Origin: Ilyomonas sp964249755
GTDB lineage: Bacteria > Bacteroidota > Bacteroidia > Chitinophagales > Chitinophagaceae
DNA: 64,000 bases
Assembly: GCA_964249755.1 (NCBI GenBank)
Contig: CAXUDB010000003.1
Location: 248,001 to 312,000 of the forward strand
Direction: 5' to 3'
Part shown: positions 7,944 to 17,735 of the stretch, in pieces
Numbering within the stretch: position 1 is the first letter of the stretch
Layout of the letters: each line of letters begins with the position of its first letter
Program-made: the position numbers and the translations under genes
The notes under the pieces: generated by a model
What the model was told of the DNA's origin: nothing
The model's database searches: none
The model's input: the letters and a program-made list of their open reading frames with translations, nothing else

Positions 7944-8720
7944 ATGTACCGACTAAAGCAACTAACTATTCTGCTTGCCTGTATATTAGCAATGAACGCA
8001 GGTCAGGCTCAGCTGCTGAAAAAGCTGAAAGACAAAGTAAATGGAGCTCTTAATGGCAACACGTCAAACTCGTCTTCTACAAACGGCGCCGACAATACTT
8101 CTTCAGGCACCACACCTTCCGGCACGCCCCAGAACAAAAAAGGCGGCGGATTAACCAATACAACGCCGCCTGATGTAAAAGAGCAAATTGCTGATGCGGA
8201 GAAAGCACAATCGGCAGGTAATTACAGCGATGCGCGCTATTCTGTTCAGCAAGCATTGATGAGTATTGAGCTGCAAATTGGTAAACAAATATTGCAATCC
8301 TTGCCGGCTACCGTAACAGGTTTACAGAAAGATACGATGCAAAATAAAGTAATGAGCACAAGCTGGGGCTGGAACAACCTTACCATACAAAGCGTTTATA
8401 AAAAAGTCGACGAACAGATGACCGTTACCATCGGTAACAATGCTTTCTATGCCGGTTTTGTTAACCTGTATTTTAATAACGGCATGTATGCGCAAAGCAG
8501 CAGCAATGGCGACAACCCAAACACCAAACAAACAAAAGTAAAAGGCTATAAAGCCGTTATTACGTATGATGACAGCAAAGGCTATTCATTGCTGGTACCC
8601 CTTGGGCAGAGTTCAATGATTGTGTGGGAGTGTGTCAACTTCTCCAATGAAGCCGCAGTAATGAGTGCTGCCAATGCCTTTGACATAGACGGCATTAAAA
8701 AAATGCTGGGCGAACAATAA
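7944..8720 (+). CDS. Secreted protein of unknown function, first of two tandem paralogues
   Basis: The 258-residue protein has a signal peptide (LTILLACILAMNAGQA), a low-complexity Ser/Thr/Gly/Asn linker (about residues 35-75) and a C-terminal domain of about 170 residues. That domain is shared with the next gene: SAGNYSDARYSVQQALMSIELQIGKQIL here against SAGKLEDAHFALLQAM...IGKQVL there, and each ends in a Y-L-x-x-PLG strand. I do not recognise the family. It is probably periplasmic or surface exposed. Confidence 0.7.
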   Translation: MYRLKQLTILLACILAMNAGQAQLLKKLKDKVNGALNGNTSNSSSTNGADNTSSGTTPSGTPQNKKGGGLTNTTPPDVKEQIADAEKAQSAGNYSDARYSVQQALMSIELQIGKQILQSLPATVTGLQKDTMQNKVMSTSWGWNNLTIQSVYKKVDEQMTVTIGNNAFYAGFVNLYFNNGMYAQSSSNGDNPNTKQTKVKGYKAVITYDDSKGYSLLVPLGQSSMIVWECVNFSNEAAVMSAANAFDIDGIKKMLGEQ

Positions 8721-8753
8721 TTAAATCCATCACTGCTTAACAATATAATTACC

Positions 8754-9347
8754 ATGAAACAAATACTTTTAGTGATCTGCGCCTTCCTTTCTCTTCCCCT
8801 GTTTGCACAAAATTTTTCTACTGATATTTCCAATGCAAAAACAGCTTACTCAGCCGGCAAGCTGGAAGATGCGCATTTTGCACTGCTGCAGGCCATGCAG
8901 GAAATAGACATCATTATCGGCAAGCAAGTGCTGTCGCTGCTGCCCCAAAAATTGGATGCTTTTACTGCCAACACAAAAGATGACAACGTTACATCCAATG
9001 TTGGCTTTATCGGTACAACCATTCATCGCTCTTATGGGCAAAAAGATGATGTGGATTTATCCATCATCGGCAACTCTCCTCTGGTGGCTACGCTCAATAC
9101 GTTTTTAAATACACCACTGATTGGCGGGCTCATGAACAATAACGGCAATAATAAAATTGTAAAAGTGCAGGGCTACAAAGGTCAACTACAGAAAACCGAC
9201 AACGGCAGCGGGCAAACTGATTACACCTTGCAGATTCCGCTGGGCAATTCATTGGTAACTTTTACGGCCAAAAACAGTACCGACAGCCAGGTAACCGCCT
9301 GGGCAAACAGCATCCCGTTTGGGCAGGTAGCGAAGCTGGTGCAGTAG
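8754..9347 (+). CDS. Secreted protein of unknown function, second tandem paralogue
   Basis: The 197-residue protein has a signal peptide (ILLVICAFLSLPLFAQ) and is a shorter paralogue of the preceding gene, without its Ser/Thr linker. It shares the motif IGKQVLSLLPQKL and the closing YTLQIPLGNSLVTF. It begins 33 bp after that gene and a strong terminator follows, so the two form an operon. Function unknown. Confidence 0.7.
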   Translation: MKQILLVICAFLSLPLFAQNFSTDISNAKTAYSAGKLEDAHFALLQAMQEIDIIIGKQVLSLLPQKLDAFTANTKDDNVTSNVGFIGTTIHRSYGQKDDVDLSIIGNSPLVATLNTFLNTPLIGGLMNNNGNNKIVKVQGYKGQLQKTDNGSGQTDYTLQIPLGNSLVTFTAKNSTDSQVTAWANSIPFGQVAKLVQ

Positions 9348-9406
9348 AAATAGAAACTGTCTTTGAAAAGGCATCAAAACCTCTTTCAATAAATTTTAAG
9401 CCTTGT

Positions 9407-9450
9407 ATAAATAACACGAACCTCTTCACAAAGAGGTTCGTGTTATTTAT
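9407..9450. terminator. Bidirectional terminator with perfect 20-bp stem
   Basis: Positions 9407-9426 are the exact reverse complement of 9431-9450, with a CACA loop. The outer part is A/T-rich on both sides, so it can terminate both the + strand pair ending at 9347 and the - strand gene ending at 9464. Confidence 0.85.
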
Positions 9451-9463
9451 GGTAAGAAAGCGC

Positions 9464-11671
9464 CTAAATCAAATCGTCAATGTGCGTGGATGAGTTTTCG
9501 TCCGGATCGGTTTCATGCACCAGTATATTCTGATTCTTCCGCATGGCATAAATTTCTCCCAGCGTAGCCGGTCCTTTAAAATGATGCTTGATGCCGAGGC
9601 GTTGTGCCAGCAGGTTGGCATCCAGTTCGGACAATGCTTTAAACTCTTTACGCGCAATCAAACGACCGGGGCGCAGCAATGCGCTGTCTAACTTGCGCAA
9701 GCCCACGTTGAAAGTGCAGATAATCTGCAGGTTCAGCATATCGTTCAGCAGTCCATCGCTCATGTTTAACAGGTTAGTAATGCCTTGTATGCGCACGCCT
9801 TCCTGCCGCTTAGCCAGCAGCGGCTCAGCATCTTCTATGAGCAGCACACAAAAGTTTCCGGCGTTCGACCAGGTTTTTACCCTTTCGGTAAGGAACGTCA
9901 TGAAAACTGGCTCTACCAAATGATCTACCATATTCGGCGGCATATAAATCACCACCTTTTTATTAGCAACCATACTGCGTAATAGATGGCGGATATAAAA
10001 AGTTTTTCCTGTGCCTGGCTGACCGTGAAAAAGGACGAGGCCTTTGGTGCTATTATTAAAGCGCTCCATCAGGTCTATATGAAACTTTGTGAAGCCTTGC
10101 CCGTAGTTGATGTCAAGATCGCGGATTTCAAAATTGTCATCTACAGGATATTCCTTCATGGAAAAATTATTTCCCGTTACCTGTATGATATTAATAACTG
10201 GCTTGTCCGGCTTTTTTTCAAGTGAATACTTTTGGATATATTCCTCTAGGTCCCGCTCAAAGTATTCGTCCCTGCTTCCAGAGTCGTTGCCGGGACGCAA
10301 CAGTTGAAAATCGCTCATGAAAATAGAACTGGAGTAATGCTTGTCAATAAAGTCGGGAAGTAAAAACTCGTTTATGCTATAAGGCTCAATATTAATGGCC
10401 TGCAATAAATAAGGATGAAGGCGGAATGCAAGTGTGTATTTCTGCATTTGCTCTAAGTTGTTGTTCCATACGGTACCAACAGAGTGAAGCATTTCTGCCT
10501 TCAGTTCTTTCTGCAATACCCCGGCGAGTTCTCTGGCTTCAATATATGGCCCTTCATAGGTAGTAATGGATGGCACCTCTTTAAATCGCATCAGATAGTA
10601 ACGTAAGGCAGGAAAATTTTCGGCCGTTATATCCGGCGCTTCCATTATCTGTTTCACTTCCTCTTCGTCCAAAGGCGGCAGCTTGTTTCTTACATCGGTA
10701 AGAATTATTTCATCTAAATCTGCTTCGGCCAAAGGATGGATGAGTTCTTTTTGTTCGGCATCATCGAAATAAGAAATATGCCGGACGTAGATGTTGATTG
10801 GCTTTTGATTGTGGAACCGGGTCTTTTTTATCCAATTGTTATATCTGTCGTTTACCACTTGTTCCGTTTCTCCCGCTTCTAAAGCGAACGGATCGTAGTA
10901 ATGCTCTTTTTCAATTTTATTTCCCTCGCTGTCGTATTCATTCGTATGAGTATGGGTTTTGTCATAGCTTCCATCGGCTTTATAATATACCATTTCCGCA
11001 AGGTCTCCATGCTCGTTATAATTGTATACAATACGATAGCTATCTGAATATTTATCAGGATTGATTACGTCAACAATGAATTCACTGCGGTGTCCCTGAT
11101 CATTATAGGCGATACTGGTTTTCTTTTTTATTTCGCCGTCTCTGTTGTATTCAACTTCTAAAATCTGGTTCCCGTTATCATCGTAAGCATAAACATGTTT
11201 GCTGCTCATTTTCTTTTCTTTGCCCGAATAGTAAGTATAGCTTTTTAGATTCTCCTTTTCGTCATACTCGTTCACTCTTCGCGAATACATGTACTCGCTT
11301 TTACTCTCCGTGGTATAACCGAGCGGCTTTCCTGCCTCATTGTAATAATAAGTCGTTGTCTCATTAATGTTACCCTTTTCGTCATATTTTACTCCGGTCA
11401 GCGGTTCACCTGAGGGTTTATATGTCTTTACTTGTCGGCCGTCGGCGCCATATTGATCTTCAATCAAGATCATTCCCTGCTGGTTAAAAGTGAGAACATA
11501 ATTTTTCTCTTTGTAACAACTGTCAGTTTCAATGTTACCCTGCACCACTTTGTTACCTTTTAAATGCGCTTTGTAGCAGATAGTCACCACTTGTTTCACT
11601 GGTCCTTCCAATACTTCTTTTTCTGCGTCGGTATGTTCTTGCTCGTCTCTAAAAATTTTAAATGGTCTCAT
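9464..11671 (-). CDS. AAA+ ATPase with N-terminal YD/RHS-like repeats
   Basis: The 735-residue protein has two parts. Residues about 30-290 are six or seven imperfect repeats of about 30 residues with the RHS/YD flavour (YAYDDNGNQI, YNDQGHRS, YNYNEHGD, NEYDSEGNK). After a linker, residues about 530-700 form an AAA+ module: Walker A GQPGTGKT near residue 550, Walker B LLIEDAE, a sensor-1-like CTFN, and the RPGRL arginine element. No signal peptide or membrane helix is seen, so it is cytoplasmic. YD repeats usually occur in secreted proteins, so the fusion is unusual. The ATPase core resembles the CDC48/FtsH-type group. Its substrate is unknown. The gene stands alone. Confidence 0.75.
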   Translation of the reverse strand: MRPFKIFRDEQEHTDAEKEVLEGPVKQVVTICYKAHLKGNKVVQGNIETDSCYKEKNYVLTFNQQGMILIEDQYGADGRQVKTYKPSGEPLTGVKYDEKGNINETTTYYYNEAGKPLGYTTESKSEYMYSRRVNEYDEKENLKSYTYYSGKEKKMSSKHVYAYDDNGNQILEVEYNRDGEIKKKTSIAYNDQGHRSEFIVDVINPDKYSDSYRIVYNYNEHGDLAEMVYYKADGSYDKTHTHTNEYDSEGNKIEKEHYYDPFALEAGETEQVVNDRYNNWIKKTRFHNQKPINIYVRHISYFDDAEQKELIHPLAEADLDEIILTDVRNKLPPLDEEEVKQIMEAPDITAENFPALRYYLMRFKEVPSITTYEGPYIEARELAGVLQKELKAEMLHSVGTVWNNNLEQMQKYTLAFRLHPYLLQAINIEPYSINEFLLPDFIDKHYSSSIFMSDFQLLRPGNDSGSRDEYFERDLEEYIQKYSLEKKPDKPVINIIQVTGNNFSMKEYPVDDNFEIRDLDINYGQGFTKFHIDLMERFNNSTKGLVLFHGQPGTGKTFYIRHLLRSMVANKKVVIYMPPNMVDHLVEPVFMTFLTERVKTWSNAGNFCVLLIEDAEPLLAKRQEGVRIQGITNLLNMSDGLLNDMLNLQIICTFNVGLRKLDSALLRPGRLIARKEFKALSELDANLLAQRLGIKHHFKGPATLGEIYAMRKNQNILVHETDPDENSSTHIDDLI

Positions 11672-11730
11672 TGGCTATTTGTTTTATCTATTAATATGGT
11701 TCATCGTTATAAAAATCAGGATAAAATAAA

Positions 11731-12219
11731 TCACTCCAAGTACACTTTATTCACCTCTAACTCATCCTCGCATTCCTCCAACAATTCTTCTATTGTTTTA
11801 CCCAAAACTGGATGCACTACATTACCCGCAATCTCTGCCAACGGAACCAGTGCAAATCTTCGTTGCGACAAATAGGGATGAGGCACCTTTAGCAGTTCCG
11901 TATCCATCACCAAATCATCTATCAGCAACACATCCAGGTCTATTACACGCGGTCCCATTTTTACTAACCGCTTTCTTCCCATGTCCATCTCAATGTCTAA
12001 TAAGGTTTGCATGAATTGTGCAGGAGATAAAGCCGTGCAGATGGCAAACGCCTGGTTATAAAAAAGAGGCTGGTCAGTAATGCCCCAGGCTTCCGTTTGA
12101 TAAACAGACGAGCACGCGGTGATAGTACCGCACCGTTCTTCCATTACATTTGTAGCCTGCTGCAATAAAGCAAGCCGGTCGCCCAAATTACTGCCGGCAA
12201 GCACATAAGCGGTAGTCAT
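11731..12219 (-). CDS. folK: 2-amino-4-hydroxy-6-hydroxymethyldihydropteridine diphosphokinase
   Basis: HPPK transfers pyrophosphate from ATP to 6-hydroxymethyl-dihydropterin in folate synthesis. From the ATG at 12219 the protein is 162 residues, normal for the family. Signatures are the start YVLAGSNLGDR, SSVYQTEAWG, LFYNQAF, the ATP/Mg motif DLDVLLIDD and VPHPYLSQRRFAL. The open frame extends 93 codons further upstream, but that stretch is antisense to sppA and unlike HPPK. The start codon is 18 bp from the divergent sppA start. Confidence 0.93.
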   Translation of the reverse strand: MTTAYVLAGSNLGDRLALLQQATNVMEERCGTITACSSVYQTEAWGITDQPLFYNQAFAICTALSPAQFMQTLLDIEMDMGRKRLVKMGPRVIDLDVLLIDDLVMDTELLKVPHPYLSQRRFALVPLAEIAGNVVHPVLGKTIEELLEECEDELEVNKVYLE

Positions 12220-12237
12220 CTTTTCAAATATCCGTGT

Positions 12238-14004
12238 ATGAGATCGTTTTTTAAAATATTCTTTGCCACGCTGTTGGCCATATTCATCTTTTGCCTGCTT
12301 TCGTTTTTTATACTCATAGCCATCATAGGTGTGGCAGCTTCTCCGGCAAAGCCAGACATCGGTTCTAAGGGTGTGCTGGTGCTCGATCTGAGTAATAACT
12401 TCAACGAGCAGGAACAAAAAAACGCGGTGGGTTCGCTCACCGGCGATGCATCTGCCGACGTGCCCAGCCTGTACGATATTGTGCGCATCCTCCATCATGC
12501 AAAAACCGATTCTTCCATCAAAGGGCTCTACATTAAAGCCGATAACAATCCTAATGGATACGCTACCAGCGAAGAGTTAATCCATGCCATTGATGATTTT
12601 AAAGCAAGTGGCAAAAAAATAATTGCCTACGGCGAAACCATTTCGCAGAAGGGTTATTATGTGGCTTCGGCGGCAAACGAAGTTTATTGTCATCCTGCCG
12701 GCGGTGTAGAATGGGATGGTTTGTCTGTTAATTTATATTTTGTAAAAAACCTGCTGGACTGGCTGGAGATTCAGCCCCAGATTTTTTATGCGGGCAAGTT
12801 CAAAAGTGCCACTGAGCCATTTCGCGCTACAGAAATGACAGAACCAAACAAGCTGCAAACCAACGTATGGCTGGGCGATCTGTACGGCCTGTTCCTGCAG
12901 CAGGCTTCGCGTGCCCGCAACATAGATACAGCGCAGCTTCATAACCTTGCTAATACAGGTGCCATTCAAACGCCAGCCGATGCCCTAAAGTATCACCTGA
13001 TAGACGGATTGAAATACGATAACGATATCAAAAGCGAGTGGCTACAGGTTTTGCATCTTAACAAGCGGGACAAGATCAACTTTATTTCGCTGGGTAAATA
13101 CGCTGATGCAACTGATTTCGATAAATCGTCCGGCGACGACCGCATTGCGGTACTGTATGCGCAGGGCGATATTATGGGTGGCAAAGGAGAGAAAGGCAGC
13201 ATTGGCAGCGACGATTATAAAAATCTCATTCGTAAGCTGCGGCTCGATGATGATGTAAAAGCCATTGTATTCCGCGTCAATTCGCCGGGCGGCAGTGCGC
13301 TGGCTTCCGATGTCATCTGGCACGAGATACAACTGGCAAAGGCGGCTAAGCCCGTAGTAGTTAGTATGGGCGATTATGCTGCATCAGGCGGTTACTATAT
13401 TTCCTGCGCTGCCGATAGCATCTATGCTGATGCTGGCACCATCACGGGTTCTATTGGCGTGTTCACAGTCATCCCTAACATGCAATTGTTTTTTAAGGAC
13501 AAGCTCGGCGTTACATTCGATGGAGTAAAGACGGCGCCCTATGCTGATATGAATACAGCCAGCCGCCCGCTCTCGCCCACAGAACAGCACTTTGTGCAGG
13601 CGAATATTGATACTACTTACAACACCTTTCTGTCCCGTGTAGCCACCGGCCGCAAGCGCGATACGGCATCTATAGACAGTATTGCGCAGGGCAGGGTATG
13701 GACAGGCGCACGTGGCATTCCTGTCGGCATCGTTGACCGTATCGGCACCTTGCACGATGCCATTGCCTGTGCCGCCCGCATGATAAAAAGTAATGACTAT
13801 TACATCAGAGAATATCCCGAGCGAAAGAGTTACTTACAAGAACTGCTTGATTCTTATTCTGATAGAACCGTAAAACAAAACAGGGCAGCAATAGAGGAGC
13901 AGGTTGGCAAGACCAACTACGAAATGCTCATGAAATTAAAAGGTGTTCAGTCTATGTTCAACACGCCGCAGGCGAAGCTGCCGTTTATGATGGACATGCA
14001 GTAA
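12238..14004 (+). CDS. sppA: Signal peptide peptidase SppA, 67-kDa type
   Basis: SppA degrades cleaved signal peptides in the inner membrane. The 588 residues fit the long, tandem-domain form: an N-terminal anchor (IFFATLLAIFIFCLLSFFILIAII), a first domain holding the general-base Lys (YAGKFKSATEPF) and a second domain with the nucleophile Ser in MGDYAASGGYYISCAADSI followed by GTITGSIGVF. This split Ser/Lys dyad is the hallmark of the family. The promoter must lie within the divergent folK 5' end, since only 18 bp separate the start codons. Confidence 0.93.
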   Translation: MRSFFKIFFATLLAIFIFCLLSFFILIAIIGVAASPAKPDIGSKGVLVLDLSNNFNEQEQKNAVGSLTGDASADVPSLYDIVRILHHAKTDSSIKGLYIKADNNPNGYATSEELIHAIDDFKASGKKIIAYGETISQKGYYVASAANEVYCHPAGGVEWDGLSVNLYFVKNLLDWLEIQPQIFYAGKFKSATEPFRATEMTEPNKLQTNVWLGDLYGLFLQQASRARNIDTAQLHNLANTGAIQTPADALKYHLIDGLKYDNDIKSEWLQVLHLNKRDKINFISLGKYADATDFDKSSGDDRIAVLYAQGDIMGGKGEKGSIGSDDYKNLIRKLRLDDDVKAIVFRVNSPGGSALASDVIWHEIQLAKAAKPVVVSMGDYAASGGYYISCAADSIYADAGTITGSIGVFTVIPNMQLFFKDKLGVTFDGVKTAPYADMNTASRPLSPTEQHFVQANIDTTYNTFLSRVATGRKRDTASIDSIAQGRVWTGARGIPVGIVDRIGTLHDAIACAARMIKSNDYYIREYPERKSYLQELLDSYSDRTVKQNRAAIEEQVGKTNYEMLMKLKGVQSMFNTPQAKLPFMMDMQ

Positions 14005-14037
14005 ATGTGAACCTCAAATACTCTGATTACAAAGCAT

Positions 14038-14086
14038 AGAAAAGGAGTTTACGTAGAAATGCTTTCGCTGTGTAAACCCCTTTTCT
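14038..14086 (+). terminator. Terminator after sppA
   Basis: A 15-bp stem (14038-14052 with 14072-14086, one G-U pair) ends in CCCCTTTTCT. It lies 33 bp after the sppA stop. Confidence 0.7.
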
Positions 14087-14234
14087 CTGCGGTAAATAAA
14101 CAATCCGCGCCAGGTAAAAGACATTATTATCCCTTCTCATCCATGCCAACCCCACAAGATTCCCCGGTTTCTCAGGCTCTTTTTTATTAACAAAATGGTA
14201 CAAACGCTTCTTTATATTCCCGCCCGATTTGTAC

Positions 14235-14242
14235 TAAATTTG
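14235..14242 (+). promoter_or_regulatory. Bacteroidota -7 element (TAAATTTG) upstream of phoH
   Basis: TAAATTTG matches TAnnTTTG exactly and lies 38 bp before the TTG start of phoH. No convincing -33 element is visible. Confidence 0.45.
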
Positions 14243-14272
14243 GGTAGAAACAATTTATAAAACAATTACAAT

Positions 14273-15274
14273 TTGACAGACACAATTATTAACCTCGAAA
14301 CGGTAAATCCCATCGAATTCTTTGGGGTAAACAACCGCAAGCTGGACCTTCTCAAGAAGAAGTTTCCTCTGCTGAAAATTTTGTCTCGCGGCACTCAGAT
14401 CAAACTCAGTGGCGCGCCCGAACAGATTGACCAGGCAAAAGAAAAAATTGACCTCGTGGTGCAGTACATGGAACGCAACGGCGACCTGAGCGATAACTAT
14501 TTCGAACAGATTTTGGGTGGCGACGATGCTGAAACCATTGACAATTTTGTAGACCGCAACCCGAACGACATTCTCGTATTTGGACCGAATGGCAAAACCG
14601 TTCGTGCCCGCACCTCCAACCAAAAGAGGATGGTATCCGCCGCAGATAAAAACGATATCGTGTTTGCTATCGGACCAGCAGGTACGGGTAAAACTTACAC
14701 TGCTGTAGCGCTTGCAGTTCGTGCATTAAAAAACAAACAGGTAAAGAAAATTATCCTCACACGCCCTGCGGTAGAAGCTGGTGAAAACTTAGGTTTCCTG
14801 CCTGGCGATTTAAAGGAAAAAATTGATCCCTACCTGCGTCCGCTTTACGATGCGTTAGACGATATGATACCTGCTGATAAGCTGGGTTATTACATGAGTA
14901 CCCGCACCATCGAAATTGCGCCGCTGGCTTATATGCGTGGTCGCACGCTCGACAATGCGTTTATTATTTTGGACGAAGCGCAAAACACCAACGACCTCCA
15001 GTTGAAGATGTTCCTTACACGCATCGGTGCCAATGCCAAAGCCATCATTACCGGCGACCCGACGCAAGTGGATTTGCCGCGCAATATGCAAAGTGGTTTG
15101 GGTAAAGCCACCCGCATCCTCCGCAACATTGATGGCATTGCTCATATAGAACTGGATGAAGAAGACGTAGTGCGCCACCGCTTGGTGAAAGCCATCATTA
15201 AAGCTTACGATAAAGATTTTAATGAATATGGAAATCAGCCGCCGCGTTTGCCCATTGCCAAAGAACAGAAATAA
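14273..15274 (+). CDS. phoH: PhoH family ATPase
   Basis: PhoH-like proteins are RecA/SF1-type ATPases, proposed to act in RNA metabolism. The 333-residue protein has a KH-like N-terminal part (IEFFGVNNRKLDLLKKKFP), then the ATPase: Walker A AIGPAGTGKTYTA, LTRPAVEAGENLGFLPGDL, Walker B AFIILDEAQNT, and ITGDPTQVDLP, all family hallmarks. The frame begins with TTG at 14273; the first downstream ATG (14469) would delete the N-terminal domain. A -7 element lies 38 bp upstream. Confidence 0.92.
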   Translation: MTDTIINLETVNPIEFFGVNNRKLDLLKKKFPLLKILSRGTQIKLSGAPEQIDQAKEKIDLVVQYMERNGDLSDNYFEQILGGDDAETIDNFVDRNPNDILVFGPNGKTVRARTSNQKRMVSAADKNDIVFAIGPAGTGKTYTAVALAVRALKNKQVKKIILTRPAVEAGENLGFLPGDLKEKIDPYLRPLYDALDDMIPADKLGYYMSTRTIEIAPLAYMRGRTLDNAFIILDEAQNTNDLQLKMFLTRIGANAKAIITGDPTQVDLPRNMQSGLGKATRILRNIDGIAHIELDEEDVVRHRLVKAIIKAYDKDFNEYGNQPPRLPIAKEQK

Positions 15275-15298
15275 GAAGCGTTCCTTTATCTGATAAGC

Positions 15299-15334
15299 AA
15301 AAGCCCTCATTACGTAACACGAATGAGGGCTTTT
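15299..15334 (+). terminator. Rho-independent terminator after phoH
   Basis: AAAAGCCCTCATT pairs with AATGAGGGCTTTT (13 bp, 10-nt loop) and is followed by a T-rich tail, 24 bp after the phoH stop. Confidence 0.9.
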
Positions 15335-15498
15335 GTTTTCAACAACACGAAAGTTGTTTAACAACTGTTTTGACTTTGTACCCTGCTAACACAACTTCTT
15401 TAAAGAACCCCATAAACTCAAATACGATATCAGGAATATAGCTGTCCAAAATCTCCATCCAACAAACCCAAACATCTCCTTTACTCCAGTCCAGATAA

Positions 15499-16173
15499 TC
15501 ATACTCCTTTCTTTTCCACCGCCCGGTTCCATCTTCGTATTACCCACAAGGACAAAATCACCCACACTACACCCAGGCAAAACCCTGCAATTACATCTGT
15601 AGCATAATGAACGTTCAGCACAATGCGGCTCGCACCAATAGACAGTGCTACCAAAAATAATATTATCACGAGCAACGTCTTTGCTACCCGCGAAAGCCGG
15701 CTGTTCCATACAATATGAGCTACCAAACTGCAAAAGATAAACGACGAAAGTGAATGCCCGCTAGGAAAGCTATATGTGGCGATACCCTTAACCAGCGGCA
15801 GGTCGGGGCGGCTTCTGCGGAACACCTGCTTCAGTCCCGCCATCAGCAGAAAGGAACTCGAACCGATAATAAACACGGCTATCGCGTAGCGTCGCTTCTT
15901 CACCAGTAGTAGCGCAATTAATAGTACCACATAAGCCGGTAATAAAAAGTTAGCAGACCCCAGAAAAGTAACCCGCTCCATCACCGCAATAAAAGAAGGC
16001 GTTGCATGAGCCGCCACAAAGGAATGCACCCACACATCAAACTGGTCTTCCTGTCCACCCAGCGCCGCATGTGCCGCGAGGGAGAACACGGTTAGCGAAA
16101 GAAGAAACAAAAGGGCAACAGCCAGCCATTCCAATGAAGCCGTTCCAAAAAGCTTAGCCTGCCGGTTATTCAT
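15499..16173 (-). CDS. PAP2 superfamily membrane phosphatase
   Basis: This is a lipid or diphosphate phosphatase of the PAP2 superfamily with about six membrane helices. The three catalytic motifs are present in order: KQVFRRSRP, FPSGHSLS and SRIVLNVHYATDVIAG; the His residues of the second and third motifs form and resolve the phospho-histidine intermediate. Likely substrates are undecaprenyl pyrophosphate or phosphatidate. The ATG at 16173 (MNNRQAK) is the likely start; the open frame continues 22 codons upstream. It stands alone. Confidence 0.88.
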   Translation of the reverse strand: MNNRQAKLFGTASLEWLAVALLFLLSLTVFSLAAHAALGGQEDQFDVWVHSFVAAHATPSFIAVMERVTFLGSANFLLPAYVVLLIALLLVKKRRYAIAVFIIGSSSFLLMAGLKQVFRRSRPDLPLVKGIATYSFPSGHSLSSFIFCSLVAHIVWNSRLSRVAKTLLVIILFLVALSIGASRIVLNVHYATDVIAGFCLGVVWVILSLWVIRRWNRAVEKKGV

Positions 16174-16352
16174 AATTAACAATCGTGTGGGTTGGATGAT
16201 AACAACAATAACAATATACCAAAAAACTACCAATCTCAATTACAATACACGAAACCCGAAACTTATAACCGTCAACTTATAACATTCATCTCGCATACCT
16301 TTTGCTCATCTTTCACCAGCGGGTTGGAAAGCCCGTTTTAATTTATTCAATT

Positions 16353-16853
16353 ATGAATCACCGGCACATCCGTCTCTTCTTTTGCGTAGCCTCTGTTTTC
16401 ATGTTCGTTACGTCTCCAATGGCACAGTCGCTTTCATTTTCTGATATACTAAAGATCTATTCGCTCGACAGTAGCGCAACGCAAAAATATTGCAGGGACA
16501 AAAACTGGCAGCCTGCCGAAAGAAGAAATGATGGCGCCGCAACGCGCTACGAATTTCTGCCGACCGATACCAGTCATTACAAAGCCTCTTTAGACCTCAG
16601 CTATCCCAACGATTCCACCTCGCTGAATGTGCAGCTCAATTATCATTTCGCCACCCGGCAGGAATACGATAAACTAAAGGAAGCCATCAGAAAAGCAGGT
16701 TTTAAGCACCAATCATCCAAACAGGTAAAAGGAGCTTTGCCTTCCTACGCCGAGCGGTATGTAAGTAAGAACAGCCAGATCGAACTGATACGCCCCGAAG
16801 GCAAACAATTGTACTGGCTGTTTCTTCACCCGGTGGGTGATTATACATGGTAA
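16353..16853 (+). CDS. Small secreted protein of unknown function
   Basis: From the ATG at 16353 the protein is 166 residues: a signal peptide (LFFCVASVFMFVTSPMAQ) and a mature part with alternating short beta-type segments (YKASLDLSY, LNVQLNYHF) ending in YWLFLHP. No family recognised. The open frame begins 17 codons earlier, but that extension lacks a signal peptide and the later Met fits better. Confidence 0.6.
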   Translation: MNHRHIRLFFCVASVFMFVTSPMAQSLSFSDILKIYSLDSSATQKYCRDKNWQPAERRNDGAATRYEFLPTDTSHYKASLDLSYPNDSTSLNVQLNYHFATRQEYDKLKEAIRKAGFKHQSSKQVKGALPSYAERYVSKNSQIELIRPEGKQLYWLFLHPVGDYTW

Positions 16854-17153
16854 TAGCCGAAACCTTTTGGCTTGTGCAGTGAATACTTCGATTTGCAAAA
16901 AGTGCAAACAACATTTAGGTAACACGCCCCATTTCATCTATAGCTTTATAAATATGGAATTAGGGATGCTGCAGTTGTCACCTCCTCAATTCTTCTTTAT
17001 ATACATTGGCAATTTGCTGTATGGAATGAGATAGATATACCCATTTGCATCATCCGCAAACATCGAAGAATCATACTCTCATCTTGTTAAGTTTTATTTC
17101 GCCTTTGGCAAATTGCGCAGCAGCCAGTACTTTTATCTTACAACACATGGGTT
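16854..17153. other. 300-bp intergenic region, nothing recognised
   Basis: This A+T-rich stretch lies between two + strand secreted-protein genes. I see no gene, clear hairpin or repeat in it. Confidence 0.4.
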
Positions 17154-17699
17154 ATGGTGCGGGCGATAACAGTAACGGCAATAGCGATAGGTATGATTAG
17201 CGCTGCTAAAGCGCAGACTTCTTTGTATGCAAGTCCCTTTGGCTATCCCGGTGCAGGGCATAGCTTTACAAGGGATAGCCTCCATGCCAACAAAAAATGG
17301 TCGTTTAGCCACTATGCATCTCTTTCTGCCGGTTACAGTTTCTTCCGAGGCGGCAGTGCTGCTATGGTTGCAGTGCCATTGGGTATACAACTCAATCGCC
17401 AGCTTACCAACCATGTATTTGCTTTTGCAGGTCTTTCAGCAGCACCGGCTTACGTCCGGCTGCAAACCGCTCCACTGGCTTCTTCTTTCACAAAAGAAAC
17501 CTTTAATAATCCCTTCTCTCAACCCATCGGCAAGGTTGGTATGTTCTCCAGAGCCGAGCTGGGCTTAGGCTACACCAATGATGCTCACACTTTTACTATC
17601 TCGGGCAGCATCGGGATAGAAAGGAATAGTTACCCGGTAATGTACTATCCATCTGTAGGAAATGGGGCATTGCCTCTACGCCCTTCCACAAGCCAATGA
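17154..17699 (+). CDS. Secreted, probably outer-membrane-associated protein of unknown function
   Basis: The 181-residue protein has a signal peptide (AITVTAIAIGMISAAKAQ). The rest alternates small and aromatic residues in beta-strand-like stretches (ASLSAGYSFF, AMVAVPLGIQL, AELGLGYT, TFTISGSIGI), as in small outer-membrane beta-barrel proteins. I do not recognise a family. A terminator follows 36 bp after the stop. Confidence 0.6.
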   Translation: MVRAITVTAIAIGMISAAKAQTSLYASPFGYPGAGHSFTRDSLHANKKWSFSHYASLSAGYSFFRGGSAAMVAVPLGIQLNRQLTNHVFAFAGLSAAPAYVRLQTAPLASSFTKETFNNPFSQPIGKVGMFSRAELGLGYTNDAHTFTISGSIGIERNSYPVMYYPSVGNGALPLRPSTSQ

Positions 17700-17735
17700 G
17701 AATTCGGTTGTAATAAAAAGCATTTTAGTCTACAA

